Source of the DNA: Propionibacteriales bacterium
GTDB lineage: Bacteria > Actinomycetota > Actinomycetes > Propionibacteriales > Nocardioidaceae
Reading direction: 5' to 3'
Assembly (NCBI GenBank): GCA_026392465.1
Contig: JAPLCA010000023.1
Coordinates: 62,001-126,000 of the forward strand
DNA: 64,000 nucleotides
Both the position numbers and the translations under genes were made by a program. A model generated the notes under the pieces. The model saw nothing but the letters and a program-made list of their open reading frames with translations, had not been told where the DNA came from and made no database searches. Shown piece by piece: positions 15,417 to 24,605 of the stretch. Position 1 is the first letter of the stretch. Each line of letters opens with the position of its first letter.

Positions 15417-17687
15417 ATGAATCCAGGGAAGATCACTCTGGCATGCGGACTTGTGAGTTCGCTGCTGGTGAGCATGCTCGTCGCCTCGACGACAGGTTCA
15501 TTGCCAGCGGGAGCGTCGGTGGGAACGGGCGGCTCGTTCGTTCCGGTGACCCCGAGCCGCATCGCTGACACGGCGGAGGCAAGCTCGGGGTTCAGCTCCG
15601 ATGGCCACTTCGGTGGTGGCGAATCCAGGACGCTGCAAGTGACAGGTCGTGCGGGTGTTCCAGCGCTGACGTCCGTGAGCGCTGTGGTTCTTGATGTGGC
15701 CGCGGCTTCCAGTCGCGACACCAAGGTCTACGTCGACCCCTCCGACGAAACCCGCCGCCTCTCGGCCCTTTCCATCCACGGTGCCACAACGTGGGACTCC
15801 ACCACGGTCATCGTGCGCCCCGGGCCGGACGGCAAGGTCAAGGTATTCAACGAGGCCGGCGCTACCCGCATGAACGTGGATGTGCAGGGGTACTTCACCA
15901 AGTCGTCGACGTCGAGCACCACGGGCGGTTTCGTACCGACCACCCCCACACGCGTCGTCGATTCGGCCAACAACAAGGGCTTCACCTCTGCTGTGAGCGG
16001 AGGGACCGCGAAGGCCGTTCAGCTGGCCGGCAGCGCGGACATTCCAGCGGACGCCACTGGCGTCTTTGCGCACGTTCGTGTTCTCAACGCCACCGGTCAG
16101 GGAGGTCTGCGGTTCGCTCCCTACAACGGTTCGATCAGCCAGAGCACGCCGTCACTGGTCAACTACGACTCTGACCGTCCCTTCGACGGAAGCGGCGTTA
16201 TCCCGGTGGACAGCAACGGAACTGCCCAGCTTCTGGGGAGCACGAACACTACATTCGACGTCGCAATCGATGTGCACGGTTACTTCACCCGCGGCACGGG
16301 CGGGGGGAGCTTCCATCCACTCACCAACGGTCGCGTCTACGACTCCGCCTCAAGCCCGTCGGGCAACCTGGCCCCAGGTGAGGTCCGAGAGATCAAGGTC
16401 GGTGGCAAAGCCAGCGTTCCTGACACCACGGACCTCGGCTCTGTGGCCATGAGCATCACCGCTCTTGACTGGACCTCTAGAGGCTACGTCAGTGTCGTGA
16501 ACTCAGACTTGGCGAACGACAACGGCACCAGCAATCTCGCCTACACCGGTTCATATGCCGACACTGGGACCGCTTTGACCTCAAGCGCCATCGTCGAGGT
16601 CAGCCGAGGGAACACGGTGACCGTCAGGAACAGGTCTAGTTCCTCCTCAGTTCGGCTGCTGATCAATTCGGCAGGCTGGTTCGATCGGTCACAGACTGCT
16701 CAGGTTGACGAGGCGGGTCCTTCGACTCTTGGACCCAACCCGGAGGTTCAGTTCGCGGATGCAAGCAATCAAGCGTCCCAGCAGCTGACGTTCAACCTGC
16801 CGATCGACGCGTCGTTAGGCCGCGAGATGAGTGGCGCCCGGGTGGTCATCAAGAGCTCTGGGACCGAGCTGGGCTACTACTCTGGCGTCGCTGTGGATGC
16901 GGACGGAGTAGACGTGCCCACGATCCTGTCAGTCAACGGTGCGCAGGTGATTCAAGCCGTCACGCCAACCGCATCTACAACTTTCCCCGTTACCGCGTTC
17001 CCCGCATTCAAAGCAAAGGACGCGAACTACGGACCAACCGCCGCGCTTTACCCGGAGGTGGCGCGGGAGCAGGGAAGCGGGCTTTCGGCTTCCCAGATCA
17101 TCGAGAACATCGATGCTGCGATGGCCGAACGGATCGCGGACCTCCGAGATCCAGGCGCCGGCGATGAAACCCCCGCTGACCCGCCCGGAACGCCCGCATA
17201 CTCGTCCAACCCAGACGAGGTTGAAGACGGAACTGACCCCGAGGCGGTCACCACCTTCGCCTCGAAGCCCTACATCCCCATTCCGGCGCGGCGAAACGAC
17301 AAGAGCGGCGCGCCCATCAAGCCGAAGTTCTACTACTACAACCCCGACGCCAAGACGCGGCCGTCGTGGCACGACTACTGCACTAATTCCAAAGACGCCA
17401 TGGAAATCAATGGTTACAGCGTCAACTTCCGTGGTCCGTGCGGCAGGCACGACCTTTGCATCGAGTTCAAGCAGGCGCCGGAGCGGTACTATTGTGACGA
17501 CGGCTTCAAGTCGTGGCTGCGAACGAACTGTCGTCACGCCATCGACAACAGCAAGTCGCTGACACGCTGTTACAGCTGGGTTGACATCTACGTCGCCGCT
17601 GTCCGCCGCACAACTGAGAAGCACGGTGGTGGATGGGGCCACGACGGAGAGACCTGGTACCCGGCCTACCGATGGAGTCCCTGGTGA
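15417..17687 (+). CDS. Secreted three-repeat surface protein with C-terminal phospholipase A2-like domain
   Basis: The 756-residue protein has a signal peptide (residues 1-34, hydrophobic core ACGLVSSLLVSMLVAS). Three repeats of about 115-130 residues follow, starting near 39, 169 and 295. Each opens with an F-x-P-x-x-P-x-R-x-x-D-(T/S)-A-like motif and closes with D-V-x-G-Y-F-T (third copy INSAGWFD); such repeats occur in actinobacterial exported proteins. After a linker, residues ~640-756 hold CGRHDLC (near 675), matching the Cys-x-x-His-Asp active-site helix of secreted phospholipase A2, then YYCDDGFKSWLRTNC. A secreted lipase or toxin-like role is inferred. GC is lower than in core genes. 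It is coupled to the next gene. Confidence 0.75.
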   Translation: MNPGKITLACGLVSSLLVSMLVASTTGSLPAGASVGTGGSFVPVTPSRIADTAEASSGFSSDGHFGGGESRTLQVTGRAGVPALTSVSAVVLDVAAASSRDTKVYVDPSDETRRLSALSIHGATTWDSTTVIVRPGPDGKVKVFNEAGATRMNVDVQGYFTKSSTSSTTGGFVPTTPTRVVDSANNKGFTSAVSGGTAKAVQLAGSADIPADATGVFAHVRVLNATGQGGLRFAPYNGSISQSTPSLVNYDSDRPFDGSGVIPVDSNGTAQLLGSTNTTFDVAIDVHGYFTRGTGGGSFHPLTNGRVYDSASSPSGNLAPGEVREIKVGGKASVPDTTDLGSVAMSITALDWTSRGYVSVVNSDLANDNGTSNLAYTGSYADTGTALTSSAIVEVSRGNTVTVRNRSSSSSVRLLINSAGWFDRSQTAQVDEAGPSTLGPNPEVQFADASNQASQQLTFNLPIDASLGREMSGARVVIKSSGTELGYYSGVAVDADGVDVPTILSVNGAQVIQAVTPTASTTFPVTAFPAFKAKDANYGPTAALYPEVAREQGSGLSASQIIENIDAAMAERIADLRDPGAGDETPADPPGTPAYSSNPDEVEDGTDPEAVTTFASKPYIPIPARRNDKSGAPIKPKFYYYNPDAKTRPSWHDYCTNSKDAMEINGYSVNFRGPCGRHDLCIEFKQAPERYYCDDGFKSWLRTNCRHAIDNSKSLTRCYSWVDIYVAAVRRTTEKHGGGWGHDGETWYPAYRWSPW

Positions 17688-18052
17688 TGATCAGTAAGCG
17701 AGCGATACCGCACCTCATCATCGTTGCGGCAAGCACTCTCAGCGTGTACGCCTGGCTTGCGGTAGATTCGAACAGCCTCTCCTACGCTCTTTACCTCGGT
17801 AGTGCAGTAGTGGTCGTCCTTCTTGCTCTGACGATGCGCGTATCGGAATCTCCTGCTGGACGACGATGGTGTGACGTCATCGCCGTCCTGGGACTCCTGC
17901 AGATCCTCGCTGTTCCGCTCTACAGCCTGGTGTGGACGGACCCCTCGAGTTTGGACATCGTGCTGGTGCCGACCATGCTGGGGCTGCTGACCGTTTTCGT
18001 GAGCGGGATGACATTCCTAGCAGCGAGGCTGACGCGCTTGATCGGGGCGTGA
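17687..18052 (+). CDS. Small four-helix integral membrane protein coupled to the PLA2-domain gene
   Basis: The 121-residue protein has four predicted membrane helices (about residues 7-24, 31-47, 63-83, 92-115). Its ATG overlaps the stop of the PLA2-domain gene (TGATG at 17685-17689), so the two are translationally coupled. No family is recognised. Because the partner looks like a secreted lipase, a protective or immunity role is a reasonable but untested inference. GC is atypically low for the window. Confidence 0.6.
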   Translation: MISKRAIPHLIIVAASTLSVYAWLAVDSNSLSYALYLGSAVVVVLLALTMRVSESPAGRRWCDVIAVLGLLQILAVPLYSLVWTDPSSLDIVLVPTMLGLLTVFVSGMTFLAARLTRLIGA

Positions 18053-18901
18053 GTTCTTCGTACGGCGACGTGCGTTGCCGGAAAGTTCGAATCGAACCTC
18101 GCCATCCGCGCCCGCACCTGGATTCCATGGTCGGCAGCTTCCTCGTGAGGCTCGCGGTGCGCAGCGCGTCGAGGTGGGCGGATTCTTGTCCACCGCCGGG
18201 GATCTCGTCGACGGCGGGCGGTCTGCGTGGCTATCGCGTCCCTTTCGGCCCTTCAGATCTTGGTCCTGCTGGTAGGAAATCTGCCGATCCTTCACGACGC
18301 TCCCGATCCGTCGCTCGCTTTGCTTCTAGCCGCATTGACGCTGCTCGGTGCTCTGCTAAGCCTCGACTCGACCACACTTCTCACACTCGACAATGGCACC
18401 CGGCCGGTCTAAATCCCGATCTCGGATACCCGTGGACGCATGGGCGCGGATGGCGAACTTGTCCTTGCTGCGCTCGTCGAGCTCAGCGGTCTCGGCGAGC
18501 AGCTCCGGGAGCGTGGAGTCGGAGTAGCGCCAGGGTGATGGCCCGGGCGACACCGCGGCCAGATCGTGCCGCGTGTCGTCGACGGAGGCTCCTGGCCAGG
18601 GACCGGTTGGCAGCGGCGCCCAGGGCTCAGGGCTACTGGTGTCGCCGGGGGCGCCGTGTCGCGGATCGGTATGCGGGCGGCCTCGCCGAAGTCTTCGACG
18701 GCAGCGGGGTCGATCGTCCTGCGGGATGCGGTGGCCGGGACTGCACCTCCCCAGCGAGTACCTGGATCTCGAAACTGGCTTGACCGTTGGTCCCCTCGAC
18801 CGCGCCCAACGCCTCCTCCGCGACGTCGAGCGGTCGCAGGGAGCGTGGATCGTTGCGAGAAGGGCGGGCTTGTCGGGCGGCCCGCGCAAGAATCAGCGGG
18901 G
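18053..18901. other. Gene-poor stretch with possible decayed coding remnants
   Basis: No recognised gene lies here. On the plus strand a 61-codon frame (18227-18412) encodes two hydrophobic stretches (LQILVLLVGNLPI, LALLLAALTLLGALL) and could be a small membrane protein or a remnant. On the minus strand 18356-18889 ends in a plausible helical segment (TLPELLAETAELDERSKDKF) and a CEKCGR motif. Upstream of it, protein-like sequence continues only in another frame, which suggests a frameshifted relic. The evidence is too weak to call either a gene. Confidence 0.3.
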
Positions 18902-19315
18902 CTACGAGCGCCGATCGTCCCGGTCGACGCCCGGGCGCTGGCGGTCGAACGCGCCGCGGATGGGAGCGGTGTCGTAGACAATCGTCAGCCGCTCGATCCG
19001 TCCCGCGTCGTCGAGCTCGGCGACGTCGACCACCGAGAACGGGGCCGGCTCGCCCGAGGCCAGCGTCCAGTCGAAGTCGAACCAGAAGCTCACCAGCTCG
19101 CGGCCGTCGCGCGTGCCGCGCATCGTCGCCTTGAGGGTCAGGCGCGACTCGGCCGTGTCAGCGAACAGGACGGGGTAGAACTTGCGCGCCGGCACCGTGC
19201 CGTACAACGGCGAGACGACCGTCGCGTCCGGTGCGAACAGGGCGAGCACGGCGTCGAGGTCGGCCGCCTGCAGGGCCGCGAGGTAATGCTCGACGAGGAG
19301 GTCTGGATCGTCCAT
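18902..19315 (-). CDS. NTF2-like/SnoaL-fold protein
   Basis: The 137-residue protein has the NTF2-like cone fold signature: an N-terminal helix VEHYLAALQAADLDAVLALF followed by APDATVVSPLYG, then alternating strands ending SVVDVAELDDAGRIERLTIV. Members are small hydrolases, isomerases or ligand-binding proteins. No catalytic residues can be assigned. It ends 22 bases before the stop of the PucR-type regulator upstream on the same strand. Confidence 0.8.
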   Translation of the reverse strand: MDDPDLLVEHYLAALQAADLDAVLALFAPDATVVSPLYGTVPARKFYPVLFADTAESRLTLKATMRGTRDGRELVSFWFDFDWTLASGEPAPFSVVDVAELDDAGRIERLTIVYDTAPIRGAFDRQRPGVDRDDRRS

Positions 19316-19337
19316 CGACCCATTGCACCACGCACCG

Positions 19338-20510
19338 TCAGCGCGGCAGCGAGAGCACGGCGACCGCGGTCGTGAGCAGGAGCCGGTCCCAGGACGAGCC
19401 GAGGTCGCGACCCGTCACCTCCCGCACGCGACGCAGCCGGTAGCGCATCGACTGCGGGTGCAGACCGAGCCCCTGGGCCGCCGCCGCGGCCGTCCCGTGG
19501 TCGAGGAAGGCCTGGAGACCGGCGAGGAGGTGGGCTGCGTCGGGCTCCAGCAGCGGACGCAGCGCGGCCTCCGCGAACACCGCCGGGTCGACCGCCGGCT
19601 GCCCGTGCAGCAGGGCGACGAGCAGGGCGTCGGCCTCGAGCAACGCGCCTGTGCTGCTCGACGCCCGCGGCCCGACACCCGCCGGCGCGTGACGCACCGC
19701 CACCTCGGCGAGCCGGAACGTGGCGGGAAGGTCGGTGAGGGCGACGTCGTCGAACCGGCAGGTGCGCCGACCGCGGGACCGCACGTCGACGCCGAGGTCG
19801 AGCGGTCGCTCGTGCAGGACGACGCCGACCCCCTGGCGCGTCGTCGAGAGCACCAGCCCGTCGGGGGCCGCCGTCGTCAGGAGCTGGGCGACGTCGCCCG
19901 CGGTCACGTCGCTCCCCGGGCTGCCGACCACCGTGATCGTCAGACGCGAGGGAAGGGTCAGCCCGAGCAGCCGGGTGCGGTCCTCGAGCGCTGCTGCCGA
20001 CGTCTGGCGACCGGCGAGCAGGTCCTGCGTCAGCGTGCGCACCACCTCGTCGCGGTCGGTGGCGAGACGCTCCGTCGCGGCCGCGTACCCCGCCGACAGC
20101 GCCTCCGACAGCGCGTCGAGCGACTCCAGCAGCACGACGTTCATGGCCAGCACGTCCTCGACGTCGAGCTCGGCCACGCCGCTGTCACGGACCAGGCCGC
20201 TCGCCTCCACCGCCGCGACCCGGTAGGCGCGCAGCACCGCCGACAGGGGGCGGCCGTCGGTCCCCCGTGCCACGCCGATCCCGTGGAACTGGCGCAGGTC
20301 GGCCTCGCCGAGCCGGCCGTCTTCGACCCAGAGCTCGAGCAGACGCTGCACGCCCCACCGGCTGATCGCCTCGGTCTCCTGCCGCTGGCTCTCACCGAGC
20401 GACGCGTACGCGGGGATCTCGCGCTGCAGCGCGTCGGAGATGCGGCGGGCGAGGTGGCCGGAGCCGGCCAGCACGCGGGCCTGGACCGCGCGACGCTCGA
20501 CGGTCCCCAC
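19338..20510 (-). CDS. PucR/CdaR-family transcriptional regulator
   Basis: The 390-residue regulator has a helical N-terminal sensory region (about 1-160), a central GGDEF-like degenerate domain (about 165-290), and the PucR C-terminal HTH (about 330-380, LQAFLDHGTAAAAAQGLGLH then QSMRYRLRRVREVTGRDLG). GTG start at 20510. It is divergent from the FAD-binding dehydrogenase gene and likely controls it. CCTGTCA (20518-20524) and TGACAGG (20598-20604) in the intergenic space form a widely spaced inverted repeat. Confidence 0.88.
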   Translation of the reverse strand: MGTVERRAVQARVLAGSGHLARRISDALQREIPAYASLGESQRQETEAISRWGVQRLLELWVEDGRLGEADLRQFHGIGVARGTDGRPLSAVLRAYRVAAVEASGLVRDSGVAELDVEDVLAMNVVLLESLDALSEALSAGYAAATERLATDRDEVVRTLTQDLLAGRQTSAAALEDRTRLLGLTLPSRLTITVVGSPGSDVTAGDVAQLLTTAAPDGLVLSTTRQGVGVVLHERPLDLGVDVRSRGRRTCRFDDVALTDLPATFRLAEVAVRHAPAGVGPRASSSTGALLEADALLVALLHGQPAVDPAVFAEAALRPLLEPDAAHLLAGLQAFLDHGTAAAAAQGLGLHPQSMRYRLRRVREVTGRDLGSSWDRLLLTTAVAVLSLPR

Positions 20511-20635
20511 GCATGCCTCCTGTCAGCCCGCCGTGATCCTGGTGCTCACCCGGTGACAAAGGTCGTGGCCAGCAGGCGGTTCGGCTTGCATCCTAGGTGA
20601 CAGGACGGCCGACCAGGCCGGGCGAAGGAGCAGAC

Positions 20636-22288
20636 ATGGACGCCGACGTCATCGTCATCGGAGCCGGCCTGGCCGGTCTCGTCGCCGCGGCCGAGGCCGC
20701 CGACCGCGGGCGCAGCGTGCTGCTGCTCGACCAGGAGGGCGAGCAGAGCCTCGGCGGCCAGGCGTTCTGGAGCCTCGGCGGGCTCTTCCTCGTCGACTCC
20801 CCGGAGCAGCGGCGCATGGGCGTCAAGGACTCCCGGGCCCTCGCCGAGCAGGACTGGATGGGCAGCGCCCAGTTCGACCGGCCCGAGGACGCCTGGCCAC
20901 GACGCTGGGCGGAGGCCTACCTCGACTTCGCGGCCGGGGAGAAGCGGTCCTGGCTGCACGGCATGGGCCTGCGCCTCTTCCCCGTCGTCGGCTGGGCCGA
21001 GCGCGGCGACGGTCGCGCGGAGGGGCACGGCAACTCGGTGCCCCGCTTCCACCTGACCTGGGGCACCGGACCGGGCGTGGTGGCACCGTTCGAGCGACGC
21101 GTGCGCGAGCACGTGGCGACCGGACGCATCCAGTTCGCCTTCCGGCACCAGGTCGACGGACTGGTCGTCGAGGCGGGCGTGGTGGTCGGCGTCCACGGAT
21201 CCCTGCTGGAGCCCACCACCGTCGAGCGCGGGGTCGCGTCGAGCCGCACGCTGGTCGGTGACTTCGAGCTGCGTGCGCAGGCCGTGGTCGTGACGTCCGG
21301 CGGCATCGGCGGCAACCACGACCTCGTCCGCCGGGTCTGGCCCGAGCGGCTCGGCACTCCCCCGGCCACGATGGTCGCCGGCGTGCCGGCCCACGTGGAC
21401 GGTCGCATGCTCGCCATCACCCAGGACGTCGGCGCGTCCGTGATCAACCCCGACCGGCTCTGGGCGTACGTGGAGGGCCTGCGGAACTGGGACCCGGTCT
21501 GGGAGAACCACGGCATCCGCATCCTGCCCGGACCGTCGTCGCTCTGGCTCGACGCCACCGGCGCCCGGCTGCCCGCCCCGTACTTCCCGGGCTTCGACAC
21601 CCTCGGCACGCTGCGGTACCTCCGCGGCACCGGCCACGACTACTCGTGGTTCGTGCTCACCCAGAAGGTGATCGAGAAGGAGTTCGCGCTCTCGGGCTCC
21701 GAGCAGAACCCCGACCTCACCGGCAAGGACGTCAGGCTGCTGCTCTCCCGCGTCCGCCCGGGCGCGCCGGGACCGATCGAGAAGTTCAAGACGCACGGCG
21801 AGGACTTCGTCGTCGCCGACACCCTCGACGAGCTCGTCGCCGGCATGAACCGCGTGGGCGACGACGACGTGACGATCGACGCTGACGCGCTGCGGCGGCT
21901 CGTCGAGGCCCGCGACCGCGAGATCGACAATCCGTTCACCAAGGACGCCCAGATCACCGCGATGCGCGGCGCGCGGCGCTACCGCGGCGACCGGCTCGTC
22001 CGGGTCGCGACGCCGCACCGGTTCCTCGACGCGAGGAACGGCCCGCTGATCGCCGTCCGGCTCAACATCCTCACCCGCAAGACGCTCGGCGGCCTGGAGA
22101 CCGACCTGTCCGGACGCTGCCTGACCGGTGACGGCACGCCCCTGCCCGGGCTGTACGCGGCCGGTGAGGTGAGCGGCTTCGGCGGCGGCGGGATGATGGG
22201 CTACAACGCGCTGGAGGGCACGTTCCTCGGCGGCTGCCTGTTCTCCGGCCGCGTCGCCGGACGCGCCGCCGCGGAGCAGGTGGGCTGA
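20636..22288 (+). CDS. FAD-binding dehydrogenase (fumarate reductase/KstD-type flavoprotein)
   Basis: The 550-residue protein has the N-terminal FAD motif VIGAGLAGLVAAAEAADRG and a second flavin-contact segment near the C-terminus (GLYAAGEVSGFGGGGMMGYN followed by LEGTFLGGCLFSGRVAG). It belongs to the group of flavoproteins that dehydrogenate ketosteroid-like or related ring substrates, or reduce fumarate-like ones. The substrate is not known. The ATG at 20636 follows GAAGGAG at a good distance. It is divergent from a PucR-type regulator that probably controls it. Confidence 0.85.
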   Translation: MDADVIVIGAGLAGLVAAAEAADRGRSVLLLDQEGEQSLGGQAFWSLGGLFLVDSPEQRRMGVKDSRALAEQDWMGSAQFDRPEDAWPRRWAEAYLDFAAGEKRSWLHGMGLRLFPVVGWAERGDGRAEGHGNSVPRFHLTWGTGPGVVAPFERRVREHVATGRIQFAFRHQVDGLVVEAGVVVGVHGSLLEPTTVERGVASSRTLVGDFELRAQAVVVTSGGIGGNHDLVRRVWPERLGTPPATMVAGVPAHVDGRMLAITQDVGASVINPDRLWAYVEGLRNWDPVWENHGIRILPGPSSLWLDATGARLPAPYFPGFDTLGTLRYLRGTGHDYSWFVLTQKVIEKEFALSGSEQNPDLTGKDVRLLLSRVRPGAPGPIEKFKTHGEDFVVADTLDELVAGMNRVGDDDVTIDADALRRLVEARDREIDNPFTKDAQITAMRGARRYRGDRLVRVATPHRFLDARNGPLIAVRLNILTRKTLGGLETDLSGRCLTGDGTPLPGLYAAGEVSGFGGGGMMGYNALEGTFLGGCLFSGRVAGRAAAEQVG

Positions 22289-22296
22289 CCCGGCGC

Positions 22297-23091
22297 TCAG
22301 GCGTCGAGGCGGTGGATGCCGAGGTCCGTGCGGCCCGGGTGCAGGTCGGCGCGCAACGCACGCCCCTCGCGGTACTCGCCGTCGCGCAGCCGCCGGTAGG
22401 GGCGGCCGGGCTCGGTGCCGATCCCGCGGAGCCGCTCGCGCAGCCTCGTCTCCTCGCGCTGGACGCCGTCCTCGTCGAGCCCGTCGGCGTCGTGCACGAC
22501 GTGCAGGGCCAGCGCCTCGATCCCGACGTACCAGAGCGTGCCGTGGAGCAGCGGGAAGAGCAGCGACTCGAGGTCGCCGCTGATGCCCCGTGGCCCGATC
22601 GAGCCCGGGTCCTCGCCGGCGGTGACCACCACGAGGGCCCGCCGTCCGACCAGGCCGCCGTCGCCGTAGCGCCGCGGCACGCCGTACCTGGGGTCGAGGC
22701 GGTCGTCGTACGCGAACCCGCCGACCAGCACACGGTCGAGCCAGCCCTTGAGGATGGCCGGCGGCCCGTACCACCAGAGCGGGAACTGCAGCACCAGCAG
22801 GTGCGACGCGGCCAGCTTGCCCTGCTCCGCGACGACGTCGGCGGCGAGCTCGCCGCGGGCGTACGCCTCTGCGAGGCGCTCGGCCGCGCGACCGCCGGGG
22901 CGGGAGGCCGGTCGCCCGAGGTCGGACTCGCGCAGCACCGGGTCGAAGTCCTGGGCGTAGAGGTCCGACGTGACCACGTCGTGGTCGGCCGACAGCGTCT
23001 CGACACCGGAACGGAACAGGCGTCCGTTCAAGGAGTCCTGCTGCGGGTGCGCGAGCACCCAGTGCACACCGCGTGCGGTGCCGCCGGTCAT
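22297..23091 (-). CDS. NAD(P)H:quinone oxidoreductase, flavodoxin-like fold
   Basis: The 264-residue protein resembles the NQO1/MdaB/KefF group: an N-terminal strand with AHPQQDSLNGRLF for FMN/FAD phosphate, DLYAQDFDPVL, and the hallmark FPLWWYGPPAILKGWLDRVL that forms the flavin and substrate site. It should reduce quinones by two electrons at the membrane-cytosol interface. It is co-transcribed with the TetR gene upstream (4-base overlap), so it is probably induced by an electrophile or quinone sensed by that repressor. Confidence 0.88.
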   Translation of the reverse strand: MTGGTARGVHWVLAHPQQDSLNGRLFRSGVETLSADHDVVTSDLYAQDFDPVLRESDLGRPASRPGGRAAERLAEAYARGELAADVVAEQGKLAASHLLVLQFPLWWYGPPAILKGWLDRVLVGGFAYDDRLDPRYGVPRRYGDGGLVGRRALVVVTAGEDPGSIGPRGISGDLESLLFPLLHGTLWYVGIEALALHVVHDADGLDEDGVQREETRLRERLRGIGTEPGRPYRRLRDGEYREGRALRADLHPGRTDLGIHRLDA

Positions 23092-23675
23092 CGTCGTCCT
23101 CCTGACGCCACGGAGACCACCACGGAGGCGAGGAGCGCCCGCGCTCGTCCAGGCGTGCTCGTGCCGTCGATCGCGCTGCGGGCCACGGCGTCGCCCGCAC
23201 CGACGACGGCCTGCAGCGCGGCGTCGTCGAGCGGGCCGGAGACCCGCTCGACGGCCTCGCGGAGCATGCCCAGATAGGCCGCCTCCGCCTCGTCGCGCAC
23301 GAGCTTCAGCGTCGGGGAGCCGGCCAGCGCGGCCACGACGTCGGCCAGCTCCGCGCCCTCGGCGATGCAGCAGTCGACGTACGCGCCCGCCACCACCGCG
23401 GCCACGGCCTCGAGCTCGTCCGGCGTGGAGCGGAGGGCGTCGGCGAGCACCTCCCGCTGCCGGGCCTCGAAGGACCGGTACAGCTCGGCGAGCACACCGG
23501 CCCGGTCGCCGAAGTGCTGGTAGGCCAGCGGCTTCGTGACGCCGGCCCGCTCCGCGAGTCGGGCGAGCGTGAAGCCGTCCGTGCCCTCCTCGCGGATCAG
23601 CGCCCGCGCCTCCTCGAGCAGCTGGTCGTGCCGCTCCTCCCGGCTCAACCGGGGTCGTCGACCCTCCGGACTCAT
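23088..23675 (-). CDS. TetR/AcrR-family repressor of the quinone reductase gene
   Basis: The 195-residue protein has a clear HTH (about residues 15-60, DGFTLARLAERAGVTKPLAY then QHFGDRAGVLAELY) and a divergent C-terminal ligand domain. It is first in a two-gene unit with the quinone oxidoreductase. A perfect palindrome lies 28 bases upstream of its start, which supports autoregulation. Confidence 0.9.
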   Translation of the reverse strand: MSPEGRRPRLSREERHDQLLEEARALIREEGTDGFTLARLAERAGVTKPLAYQHFGDRAGVLAELYRSFEARQREVLADALRSTPDELEAVAAVVAGAYVDCCIAEGAELADVVAALAGSPTLKLVRDEAEAAYLGMLREAVERVSGPLDDAALQAVVGAGDAVARSAIDGTSTPGRARALLASVVVSVASGGRR

Positions 23676-23702
23676 CCTCGACCTCCTGCTGACCGTTGGT
23701 AA

Positions 23703-23717
23703 GTTACGGTCAGTAAC
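23703..23717. promoter_or_regulatory. Palindromic TetR operator candidate
   Basis: GTTAC-GGTCA-GTAAC is a perfect inverted repeat with a 5-base centre, 28 bases upstream of the TetR start and within AT-richer sequence. It also lies just past the stop of the SDR gene transcribed toward it from 24506. Confidence 0.6.
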
Positions 23718-23744
23718 CTAGCACGCGCCGAGAGGGTCGACCGT

Positions 23745-24506
23745 TCAGCCCAAGCGGGGCTGCCCGTTCGACGCGGTGAGCCCGCCGTCGACCGGGAGCA
23801 CGACACCGTTGACGAACGACGCGTCGTCGCTCGCGAGGAAGGCGATGACCGACGCCACCTCCTCCGGCTCGGCCGCACGCCCGAGCGGGAGCCGGTCCCA
23901 GAAGCGGTCGAGCAGCTCCTGGTCGTCGGCCATCCCGGCCGTCATCTCCGACTTCGTCAGGCTCGGCGCGACCGCGTTCACCCGCATGCCCGCCTCGGCG
24001 TGGTCGAGCGCCATCGCACGGGTCAGGTTCGTGACGCCGCCCTTCGCCGCGTTGTACGCCGCCGCACCCCAGTCGCCCCCGACGCCCGAGACCGACGAGA
24101 CGTTGACGATGCTGCCGCGTGTCACGAGCAGGTGGGGTAACGCCGCGCGGGACGTGTGGAACACGCCGCCGAGGACGATCGCCAACGTCTGGTCCCACGC
24201 GTCGCGGTCGACGTCGGGCACCGGACCCGACGGCCCGATGCCGGCGTTGTTGACCAGCACGTCGAGCCGGCCGTGGGCCTCGACGGTCGAGGCGACGAGC
24301 TCCTCGACCGCTGCCACGTCGCTGACGTCGCAGCGGTGCGGCACGACCGTGCCGTCGGCGGACTCCGCGACCTCGCGCAGCTTCTCCTCGCGCCGTCCCG
24401 CCACGACCACCGTGGCCCCCTCGGACGCGAACCGCCGCGCCGTCGCGGCCCCGATGCCGGACCCGCCCCCCGTCACGATCACGACGTCGCCGTCGAACCT
24501 GCCCAT
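23745..24506 (-). CDS. SDR-family oxidoreductase (glucose/3-oxoacyl reductase-like)
   Basis: The 253-residue classical SDR has VTGGGSGIG (cofactor), NNAGIGPSG, catalytic Ser in VSSVSGVGG, Y-N-A-A-K, and a C-terminal substrate cap ending VNGVVLPVDGG. All catalytic residues are present. It reduces or oxidises an alcohol/ketone with NAD(P); the substrate is unknown. It is a single-gene unit transcribed toward the TetR gene. Confidence 0.88.
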   Translation of the reverse strand: MGRFDGDVVIVTGGGSGIGAATARRFASEGATVVVAGRREEKLREVAESADGTVVPHRCDVSDVAAVEELVASTVEAHGRLDVLVNNAGIGPSGPVPDVDRDAWDQTLAIVLGGVFHTSRAALPHLLVTRGSIVNVSSVSGVGGDWGAAAYNAAKGGVTNLTRAMALDHAEAGMRVNAVAPSLTKSEMTAGMADDQELLDRFWDRLPLGRAAEPEEVASVIAFLASDDASFVNGVVLPVDGGLTASNGQPRLG

Positions 24507-24605
24507 GTCGCGTCTCCCGCGTCCCTCGCCGTCGACTCATCGAAGCACGGGACCGCGGGACGGGCGCGCCGACGAGGGGCGCCGAGCGTCCACGCCGCTC
24601 CGCCC

